Source of the DNA: Chryseobacterium sp. BLS98
GTDB taxonomy: Bacteria; Bacteroidota; Bacteroidia; Flavobacteriales; Weeksellaceae
Assembly (NCBI RefSeq): GCF_001045445.1
Contig: NZ_LFNF01000002.1
Location: forward strand, 682,001 to 746,000
DNA: 64,000 nucleotides
Reading direction: 5' to 3'
Positions within the stretch are counted from its first letter, which is position 1; each line of letters starts with the position of its first letter. Under the pieces are notes generated by a model. That model made no database searches. It was not told where the DNA came from and saw only the letters and a program-made list of their open reading frames with translations. A program made the translations under genes and the position numbers. This document shows positions 8,428 through 14,667 of the stretch, in pieces.

Positions 8428-8589
8428 CTAACGTATTACACATATTAAGAATACCTCTTTTTTGGCGGATACTATGTCCGATGCCAATACTGCATTATAA
8501 TTCGGATTAAGTGCATTAACCCTATTTGTGCAAAATAGGGAGAGAGTGTAGAAATCAAAATAACTTTCAAAATAATTACCTTTTTTCAT
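8428..8589 (-). pseudogene. Decayed remnant of a GINT-type surface protein (N-terminal part)
   Basis: Translating the minus strand from ATG at 8589 gives 53 residues ending at a stop at 8428. The centre, NPNYNAVLASDIVSAKKEVFL, lines up with NPNPNAVLDVVSANRGLLP of the intact gene at 14668; the DNA just before it matches GGxATTAAT of the GINT codons once a frameshift is allowed. The signal peptide is no longer hydrophobic and no C-terminal domain follows. This is a degraded copy, too short for routine gene calling. Confidence 0.6.
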
Positions 8590-8918
8590 TGTGTATTTTT
8601 ATCAATGTGTGTTAATTAAACAGCAGGAAATTAATCCTGCACCAATACCAATCTATTAGTGACAAGAAAATTAATGTCGAGTACAAACTGAATTTCCGTT
8701 TTTAATTTGTATTGTATTTAATTTTCAAAAAAGAATAAAGTGGATATTCATGTGGTATAAAATAGGTGGATTAAATTATTTTTCATCCCTTATGTTATAC
8801 TACAAATCACTTAAAATATTTAAGCTTAAACAAAAAATACAGGTATCAACAAAGTACTTACGCAAAAAGTAAGATTATTATGTTTTCACATCTATCTCTT
8901 CTATTTTACCCACTTCTT
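8590..8918. other. Intergenic region holding conserved block (a)
   Basis: Between a surface-protein remnant and the intact gene at 8919, both leftward. The only structure I see is the conserved block at 8803-8860, shared with 11426-11485. The rest is AT-rich with no coding trace that I could identify. Confidence 0.45.
8803..8860 (-). repeat. Conserved cassette block, copy (a)
   Basis: About 58 bases closely similar to 11426-11485: both begin ACAAATCACTT, continue through a T/A-rich part and CAAAAAAxACAGGTA, and end in the core AGGTAyCAACAAaGTAC (here 8841-8856). The core is an imperfect inverted repeat (GGTAC...GTACC). Each copy lies between a surface-cluster gene stop and the next start on the minus strand, so it is either a shared regulatory leader or a duplication scar. 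Confidence 0.65.
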
Positions 8919-9731
8919 TTAAAAACTACCCATATACCGTAAAGTAAGATTAGAAAGGGTGCTATTAGGAGTAATTGTAGCAGGGTCTGTAAAGCCGGCA
9001 TCCCTGTAATACCTGTTGATTGAGAATCTGATTCTGTCATTTACATTTAAGGTTACGAATCCTGAGATAGCTGTATTGCTGTCAAAAACAGTTGCCCCAC
9101 TAGGAAACCCGTATGCAGTGCGAAGATTTGGAACAGGTTCTGTACCATTTACCAAAACCATTCCTTCATAGGCGTCCCGGGCTGCATTAACACCATTCGT
9201 TACGCTGTGAAGAGAAATAACGCCTTGCACATGATAAGTACCTGCCTTTTTTACAACCAACTCTCCCGCTCCATTGACCGAAAAATTACCAGTATCATTC
9301 GCAATAAGGGTATTAATATCAAAACCAAGGGTTCTTGTATTAGTTGAAGTCGAAGTCAAAGGACCTTCATCAAAGGTACTTTTGCAGCTTACATAGGTAA
9401 TGGTTTTATCCTTGGTCATTTTGTTCATCGAAAAAAAGGGAATCCAGGTACTGCTGGTATTATTCCACCAGTAAAAGCCCCTTTCAATAACAGCAGTCAG
9501 AGGATCTTCAAAATCAAGAAAAACCAATAATCCATGATCTTTGGCATTAGTTACATTCAGAGAAGTTACCCGGGGAACAATGACTCCTTCGTTGCTTAGG
9601 GGATTATCTTTATCTTTTGCACTGATTTCCAAGGTAGTTTTGGGTGTATTGGTATTGATCCCAACCTGAGAACTTAGTAAACCAAAACAAAAAAAGCTCC
9701 CTAGTATAAGTAAAGTTGAAATATTTTTCAT
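8919..9731 (-). CDS. Exported surface protein with GINT motif, C1q-like C-terminus
   Basis: 270 residues with a signal peptide (MKNISTLLILGSFFCFGLLSS). The N-terminal module reads QVGINTNTPKTTLEI, then GVIVPRVT and GFYWWNNTSSTWIPF, the shared GINT - PR[VL]T - FYYWD/W pattern of this cluster. The last ~130 residues are beta-rich (GTYHVQGVISLH, NDRIRFSINRYY, LTLRYMGSF), resembling C1q-like jelly rolls. It ends the tight run 11248 to 8919, five bases after the gene at 9737, so the three form one transcription unit. Confidence 0.8.
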   Translation of the reverse strand: MKNISTLLILGSFFCFGLLSSQVGINTNTPKTTLEISAKDKDNPLSNEGVIVPRVTSLNVTNAKDHGLLVFLDFEDPLTAVIERGFYWWNNTSSTWIPFFSMNKMTKDKTITYVSCKSTFDEGPLTSTSTNTRTLGFDINTLIANDTGNFSVNGAGELVVKKAGTYHVQGVISLHSVTNGVNAARDAYEGMVLVNGTEPVPNLRTAYGFPSGATVFDSNTAISGFVTLNVNDRIRFSINRYYRDAGFTDPATITPNSTLSNLTLRYMGSF

Positions 9732-9736
9732 GATCG

Positions 9737-10507
9737 TTAATCTAAATAAGATAAGGTTAGTGTATAAACTGACTCCGGGCCAACTGAAGTATCACAGGAA
9801 TTTGTTCTTCTTGTTTGTACGGATATTCTCTGCCCTTTGGTCAATGTTATAATATCCGAAATGGTATGATTGGTACTTCTTTTCGCATTATCTGCTGACG
9901 GCAAAGGAGATTTGGCTATAAGCACGGGGTTGGCTCCATTGTTTATAAAAACTCCCACTTCTGTAGTTGTAGCTCCGAGATCCCCAATGTTTTTGTATAC
10001 ACCTCCAGTAAAGAATAAGGAATAATTTCCGGTTCTCCCGATAATAACATCTCCATTCTGTAAGGTATAGTTAGCATCCGGTGCTTCCAAGGCTGTGAAT
10101 GGAGCTTTATACCAGACATTGATATTGGCATCCCCGCTGGCAATGACCGGGAAGCCACTTCCTGAAGCAATCGTTTTAAAGAGATTCTTTCCTAAAATCT
10201 TGGTCTGAAATATATATTGCCATAATTTTTTGTTATCATCCCAAAAATAATATCCCTCAAAACCAGCAGTTCCGGTTCCGGCATTATCCAAGAATACCAA
10301 CATCCCATTCTGATTCTGAGCAGGATCCACTGTCGAAAAACGGCTGACAGTAGGAAATAACATCCCTGCAGAGTTTTCCGGAGTATCAGGATTTTTTGCA
10401 CGAATATCCAATAAAGACTTGGGGGCACTTGTATTGATACCTACCCCATTTTGGGCAAACAAGATGCCTATGGAAAATATTAAAAAAAATACAGTTATCT
10501 TTTTCAT
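9737..10507 (-). CDS. Exported surface protein with GINT motif, C1q-like C-terminus
   Basis: From ATG at 10507 (256 residues; an ATG four codons earlier is also in frame) the protein has a signal peptide MKKITVFFLIFSIGILFAQ and then NGVGINTSAPKSLLDI. A GMLFPTVSRF segment replaces the usual PR[VL]T, followed by GFEGYYFWDDNKKLWQYIF. The C-terminal half has alternating beta strands (GNYSLFFTGGVY, QRISVQTRR, YTLTLSYLD) like a C1q domain. Middle gene of a three-gene operon with its paralogues. Confidence 0.8.
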   Translation of the reverse strand: MKKITVFFLIFSIGILFAQNGVGINTSAPKSLLDIRAKNPDTPENSAGMLFPTVSRFSTVDPAQNQNGMLVFLDNAGTGTAGFEGYYFWDDNKKLWQYIFQTKILGKNLFKTIASGSGFPVIASGDANINVWYKAPFTALEAPDANYTLQNGDVIIGRTGNYSLFFTGGVYKNIGDLGATTTEVGVFINNGANPVLIAKSPLPSADNAKRSTNHTISDIITLTKGQRISVQTRRTNSCDTSVGPESVYTLTLSYLD

Positions 10508-10522
10508 AGCATTGTACATTAG

Positions 10523-11248
10523 TTAATCATTAAGATAAGTCATTGTAATACAATTGGTTCCATACCCTGTATAAACAGTACTGCCTGTTTCTGTGGTCTT
10601 TTGTATGGTCACACTTATAACATCATTCTGAACCAAACCCAAAATCCCACTAAGCGCAACGCTGGTAGCCGTTGTCCCTTCATTGGTTAGGGAGTTAGAA
10701 GTTGTCAAAACTGTTGTTCCGTTCTTCTTAATCCGGTAAGTATAAATAGCCCTGTTCTCGTTGACAGTACCTACTGTTTTTTTTAATGCTGAATTAAAGC
10801 TAACCAGATAAGTCCCGCTTTTTCCTACAGTAATCTGATTCCCGAAAACAGAAAAACCCGTGGGATCATAAGCCTTTAACGTACTGAACAACACAGTGTT
10901 TTCTGTATTTCCCGATGCCGAATATCCGCTTCCGGTTGCCACATAAATGGCATCATCGTAAAGACGGTTATAATTGCTAAGAAAAGAGACCCAGCTGGTG
11001 CCGTCCCAATAATAAAAACCATCGGGAAGCGTAGCATGCTGAAATAAGAAAACAGTGTGACCTTTTGCCTGGGGAACAGGAAACAATTTTACCTTAGGAA
11101 TTAAGATTCCATCCATCCCGGTAGGAGAAGAAATACTCGTCGGTTCTACATGAAGACTTGCCGAGGGAGCAACAGTCTTAATACCCACTTGGGCAAATGA
11201 GAACATAGGGGCCAGTATGAACCCAAAAAAAATCACTTTTTTTTTCAT
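10523..11248 (-). CDS. Exported surface protein with GIKT motif, C1q-like C-terminus
   Basis: 241 residues: signal peptide MKKKVIFFGFILAPMFSFAQ, then VGIKTVAPSASLHV, GILIPKVKLFP, KGHTVFLFQ and GFYYWDGTSWVSF, the family's N-terminal module. The C-terminal ~130 residues are beta-rich (GTYLVSFNSALKK, NDVISVTIQKTT, NCITMTYLND). It heads the operon, 15 bases before the next paralogue. Its N-terminal module is the best template for two remnants nearby (13941-14150 and 12390-12434). Function likely adhesion or ligand binding; inference only. Confidence 0.8.
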   Translation of the reverse strand: MKKKVIFFGFILAPMFSFAQVGIKTVAPSASLHVEPTSISSPTGMDGILIPKVKLFPVPQAKGHTVFLFQHATLPDGFYYWDGTSWVSFLSNYNRLYDDAIYVATGSGYSASGNTENTVLFSTLKAYDPTGFSVFGNQITVGKSGTYLVSFNSALKKTVGTVNENRAIYTYRIKKNGTTVLTTSNSLTNEGTTATSVALSGILGLVQNDVISVTIQKTTETGSTVYTGYGTNCITMTYLND

Positions 11249-11425
11249 TGTATGTTTCTAGAATTGTATTTTACCTTACTAAGAAGAATACACATCCGCC
11301 GAGCTATTGTATTGCAGTTGGTTGATGAATGCCCAAACAATATATTAGCGCAAGCTGGATATGATCACATTTTCATCTTAATTTGTATTAGCAATAAGCC
11401 TGAACTTATCATTGTGTTTCTACTG

Positions 11426-11485
11426 ACAAATCACTTGAAATTTTCCAATCTAAGCAAAAAACACAGGTACCAACAAGGTACCTTA
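11426..11485 (-). repeat. Conserved cassette block, copy (b)
   Basis: About 60 bases closely similar to 8803-8860; core AGGTACCAACAAGGTACC at 11465-11482, in which GGTACC is repeated and can pair with itself. It lies between the stop of the sensor-less LuxR gene (11513) and the start of the surface protein at 11248, in its upstream region. Confidence 0.65.
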
Positions 11486-11512
11486 CATCCTAACAAACTT
11501 AAAATCAACAAA

Positions 11513-11980
11513 TTATAATTCATCAATATTTTTACGTAGCCATAATACAGTATCATCTTTTGGAGGGATATTGAGTCTCTTCCTTAAATTGTGTTTATTG
11601 TTTTTAATAGTTTGAACTGCTTTAAAAGTATACTTAGCTATATCTTTTGTATTAAAGCCCAAATAAATGTAAGCACAGAAGATGAGTTCAGAAACTTTAA
11701 GATGAGTATTCATCTCCATTAGTTTTTTGCGAAAGTCAGGATATTTTTCCTGGAAATGTGCCCAAAATTCAGGACTGTTATTCTTGGCCAGCTGAATGAT
11801 TTCATCAAAGGCCTCATCTGTTTTCTGTTCGGATAAGGAAGTTTTTTTCTCTTCCTTTTTTTCAGAGGCAGAAAAGAATAAATAATACATTAATGAAGCA
11901 AGGGTTGCCGTACCTCCAATGATTATATAACATGTATTGAATTTTTTTTTATTTTCTTTTTTGCTTTGTTTCGATAGCAT
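11513..11980 (-). CDS. Sensor-less membrane-anchored LuxR-type regulator
   Basis: 155 residues: a basic N-terminus, one transmembrane helix (about 17-36), a charged linker, then a C-terminal LuxR-type HTH (about 95-145). From EAFDEIIQLAKNNSPEFW onward it is closely similar to the last ~100 residues of the 488-residue TPR regulator at 12456, including YIYLGFNTKDIA and NLRKRLNIP. The TPR sensor is missing and I find no trace of one just upstream, so this is either a decapitated paralogue or a form that works without sensing. It is upstream of the surface-protein operon headed at 11248. Confidence 0.78.
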   Translation of the reverse strand: MLSKQSKKENKKKFNTCYIIIGGTATLASLMYYLFFSASEKKEEKKTSLSEQKTDEAFDEIIQLAKNNSPEFWAHFQEKYPDFRKKLMEMNTHLKVSELIFCAYIYLGFNTKDIAKYTFKAVQTIKNNKHNLRKRLNIPPKDDTVLWLRKNIDEL

Positions 11981-12044
11981 GCCAAATAAGTACTCTGATT
12001 AATAATTCTTAAGACAATAAATGATCGTGATATTTAGATATATA

Positions 12045-12137
12045 TCAGTTATTATGGCTTGCATCTGAAAATTTTAGATTTCTAATATCTAGTTGTGCAT
12101 ATATAGGGAATCTTACTAAGATCAAAGTATTCTTCAT
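12045..12137 (-). pseudogene. Possible remnant: start and signal region of a surface protein
   Basis: The minus strand from ATG at 12137 reads 30 codons to a stop: MKNTLILVRFPIYAQLDIRN and then SDASHNN-type sequence. The layout MK(N/K)..hydrophobic..AQ followed by LDIRN resembles MKKLIIPITFLIGLFGMNAQ-MDIKT of the remnant at 13941. The hydrophobic stretch is shortened. The match is short, so this is a weak call. Confidence 0.33.
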
Positions 12138-12234
12138 TTCCACTAGTGTTGAATTTTTAGGGTTACCTTTTTTTAGAGTTTTGAATTTTAAAAGCACAAA
12201 GCAAACGAAGTCAGGGGTGAAATCAAAAAAAACA

Positions 12235-12255
12235 AGGTACCAACAAAGTACCTTT
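12235..12255 (-). repeat. Conserved cassette core, copy (c)
   Basis: AGGTACCAACAAAGTACCT preceded by an A-run, matching the cores at 8841 and 11465. The flanks are less conserved than in copies (a) and (b). GGTAC and GTACC can pair around a CAACAAA-type loop. Confidence 0.55.
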
Positions 12256-12389
12256 ACCCCCTAATAAATACGGAAAATGGCATTTAATCATCATATATTT
12301 CTTCACCAAAGGAGAATATGATTTTGTACTTGGGTAGGTGAATGTTTTCTTAGATATAATATACCTATTATCACTGTATGAGCCATTAT

Positions 12390-12434
12390 TTATCCATCTG
12401 TCAGCCTAGGAATATACAAACCGGAAGCATCAAC
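12390..12434 (-). pseudogene. Possible remnant: GL.IPRLT segment of a surface protein
   Basis: On the minus strand GTT GAT GCT TCC GGT onward reads VDASGLYIPRLTDG and then a stop; a few codons later AHTVII follows. This mirrors TGMDGILIPKV...KGHTVFLF of the gene at 10523 and GVIVPRVT of 8919. No start codon or signal peptide precedes it. The hydrophobic-Pro-Arg-Leu-Thr pattern is diagnostic of the family, so I read it as a relic of an internal segment. Confidence 0.42.
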
Positions 12435-12455
12435 ATATTTGTAAATGTTTTACCA

Positions 12456-13922
12456 TTATCCTACCTGAGTTCTTATCCATATGATAAGATCCTCCTGTGC
12501 AGGAATATTGAGTCTTTTCCTTAAATTATATTTATTGTTCTTTACCGTCTGAACGGCTTTAAAAGTATACTCTGCTATATCCTTTGTATTAAATCCCAAA
12601 TAAATATAAGCTGATAATATAAGTTCTGAGGTTTTCAGAGTAGGATTGATAGCCAGTATTTTACCCCGAAAATTGGGATACACTTCCTGGAAACGTCCCC
12701 AGAATTCGGAATGGTTTTCTTTAGCCAATTGTATAACCTCATCAAAAGTTTCGTTTACTTTTTGCTCAAGTTCTTTTACCTGTAAGTCTTTTTGCAAATA
12801 AGCTGTTTTATTTTCTTTCAACAAAAGATCTTTTTTCTTCGCCTGCCTGTAACATGAAAAACTCACTAAGCTTACTATCGCTGTAATCCCCAAAAATAAA
12901 CCTCCTAAAATGTAATACAGCTTCTTGTTTGAGTTCTGGTTCTGCCTTTTTTCATCTTCAATAATTTTTTTTCCAGAAGTCTGTAAAGCTATTAAATTAG
13001 TATGGGCAATGCTGTCTCTCAGTTTTGTATATTTTTCCAGATATTCATTGGCTTTATAAACGTTATTCTGGTGGCGAAATATCTCAGCTATTTCTTTATA
13101 ATTCTTCATCATATTTTTCGGCCTGTTCATTTTGATAGATAATTCGAGAGACTTTTCATAGAACCCCAAAGCTTTATTATAATCGTTTGTGCTTTCATAA
13201 TACTGTCCGGCCATATAGTTAAAAACAAGATGATCAAATGTTTCTGTGGACTTTTTCAATAATCCTTCGGCTTTATCCAGGTAAAATTTTGCAGAATCCT
13301 GATTTTTTCTCTTCTCAAGAAAATAGCTTGTAAGGTTCGTTGCCTCCACTACTCTGGGTAAAATTTTATAAGCCTTATGAATATAATAGTACATAGAATC
13401 ATTATCCTGAATCAATTCAAAATTCACAGCCTTGCTCCCATAAATATAGTGCAGACGTTTTCTCTTTTTCTGTTTGTCACTTATTTTTAAAGCTTCTCTT
13501 ATCGCTTTATCATAACTTTCATTGGATTTTTCAATGAATCCCAGTTCATGATAATTTTTTCCATAGGCTGCAAAAAGCGCTGACACCAATACCGGATCAT
13601 CGTCATATTCAGAAAATAAAGCTTCTGCCTTTTGCAGGTATAGCTGCTCTTCATTATATTTTCCCAGAGAATGAAGAAAACCAACCATCTGAATGTAACC
13701 CCTTGCCTGGCCTCTTCTATAATTTATCGCCTCTGATAACTGTATTGATTTCTTAGACTGTTCAATTCCATCATAAATTTTACCTTTCTGAATATATTGA
13801 TTCCCTATTTTTTCTTGCAAGCGATCTATTTCCTCAGGGGACCATTTCTGAGTATAGAATACACAGGATAGCAATAAAAAGAAAAGCAGAGCCATTCTAT
13901 CTTTTACATTTATTAATTTCAT
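12456..13922 (-). CDS. Membrane-anchored TPR regulator with LuxR-type HTH
   Basis: 488 residues: N-terminal signal or anchor (about 8-24, ALLFFLLLSCVFYTQ), TPR helices over about 35-305 (repeats such as NEEQLYLQKAEALF and ALGFYEKSLELS), transmembrane helix about 335-357, coiled coil 360-400, and a LuxR-type HTH at about 430-480 (YIYLGFNTKDIAEY, KNNKYNLRKRLNIP). Predicted to sense in the periplasm through the TPRs and bind DNA inside the cell. Nearly identical in its last 100 residues to the sensor-less protein at 11513. Followed after 18 bases, further upstream on this strand, by the surface-protein remnant at 13941. Confidence 0.82.
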   Translation of the reverse strand: MKLINVKDRMALLFFLLLSCVFYTQKWSPEEIDRLQEKIGNQYIQKGKIYDGIEQSKKSIQLSEAINYRRGQARGYIQMVGFLHSLGKYNEEQLYLQKAEALFSEYDDDPVLVSALFAAYGKNYHELGFIEKSNESYDKAIREALKISDKQKKRKRLHYIYGSKAVNFELIQDNDSMYYYIHKAYKILPRVVEATNLTSYFLEKRKNQDSAKFYLDKAEGLLKKSTETFDHLVFNYMAGQYYESTNDYNKALGFYEKSLELSIKMNRPKNMMKNYKEIAEIFRHQNNVYKANEYLEKYTKLRDSIAHTNLIALQTSGKKIIEDEKRQNQNSNKKLYYILGGLFLGITAIVSLVSFSCYRQAKKKDLLLKENKTAYLQKDLQVKELEQKVNETFDEVIQLAKENHSEFWGRFQEVYPNFRGKILAINPTLKTSELILSAYIYLGFNTKDIAEYTFKAVQTVKNNKYNLRKRLNIPAQEDLIIWIRTQVG

Positions 13923-13940
13923 TCCTTAGTTTATTTCATT

Positions 13941-14150
13941 TTAAAAATTACCTGCACACTGTAAAGCAAGTTGAGAAAGAGTATCATAAAAGAGTAATAC
14001 TATTAGAAAGAATGATATATTGAAATAAAAGAAAATATTTGTTGGTTGTGCATGAAGACCAGCTGAAGAAGCTATAGTCTTTATATCCATTTGTGCGTTC
14101 ATACCGAAGAGCCCTATAAGAAAAGTAATAGGAATTATTAGTTTTTTCAT
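13941..14150 (-). pseudogene. Internally deleted surface-protein remnant
   Basis: An open frame of 69 residues. Residues 1-37 (MKKLIIPITFLIGLFGMNAQ, then MDIKTIASSAGLHAQPTN) match the start of the 241-residue paralogue (AQ-VGIKTVAPSASLHVEPTS). The last 13 residues, TLSQLALQCAGNF, match the C-terminal end of the gene at 8919 (TLSNLTLRYMGSF). Between them about 20 hydrophobic residues replace the whole PR[VL]T and C1q-like body. This is an in-frame internal deletion of about 200 codons that left both ends in place. A functional micro-protein is possible but unlikely. Confidence 0.7.
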
Positions 14151-14667
14151 AATTATTAGTTTTATTAATTAATTCAAGTAAATAATATACATAAAATTAA
14201 ATATTATTAACTTCAATTAATAAAACAAATTAATTATCCAAATATATAAAATAATACAATACAAATAATAAATAAAAATATAAAATAATAAAATATTAAA
14301 TAAAACGCAGATATTATAATATTAAAATATTAATAACAAAAAAAATAAAAAAATAAAAAAATATTGAATAAATCAAATTAAGTGCTTATTTTTAAATAAT
14401 TCACAATAAAAAGAACTACACTTCCTTTAAAAATCAGGTACTTATTCCAAATCACCAATATTATCCCTTGGTTATGCCCCAATTACTGCTTGATATTATA
14501 AGAAACCTTGATAGAGAATATCAAGGTTCAGAAAACTATTATAACTGATTAAAAACCAAAAAAATTTCAGAGTTTTATTCTCTTCCAGGTTAACCTAAAA
14601 TCTTGAAAAAAAACGGTAACAAATTAATATGAACCATATATTTTTTCATCATTTGTAATTTGTATAA
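14151..14667. other. Extremely AT-rich intergenic region
   Basis: The 180 bases 14221-14400 have about 15 G or C (roughly 8 percent), and A greatly outnumbers T on the plus strand. Beyond it, at 14504-14528, AACCTTGATA and TATCAAGGTT form a ten-pair hairpin with weak T-rich context on the minus strand, which may end the S74-protein transcript from 14668. No coding sequence seen. Confidence 0.55.
14504..14528 (-). terminator. Possible terminator downstream of the S74 protein gene
   Basis: Ten-pair stem AACCTTGATA / TATCAAGGTT with a five-base loop, 140 bases past the stop of the minus-strand gene at 14668; on that strand it is followed by TTTCTTAT, a poor U-tract. Confidence 0.35.

Larger units (their letters stand above)
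11981..12455. other. Intergenic region with conserved core (c) and surface-protein remnants
   Basis: 475 bases between two LuxR-type regulator genes. It contains core (c) at 12235-12255 and two minus-strand coding traces of the surface-protein family at 12045-12137 and around 12390-12434. I see no intact gene and no strong terminator. Confidence 0.5.

Noticed and set aside
11252..11518. An 88-residue plus-strand frame upstream of the surface-protein operon
   Set aside because: It overlaps the conserved block (b) and the end of the LuxR-type gene, has no family features, and its composition follows the AT-rich leader. Not listed as a gene.
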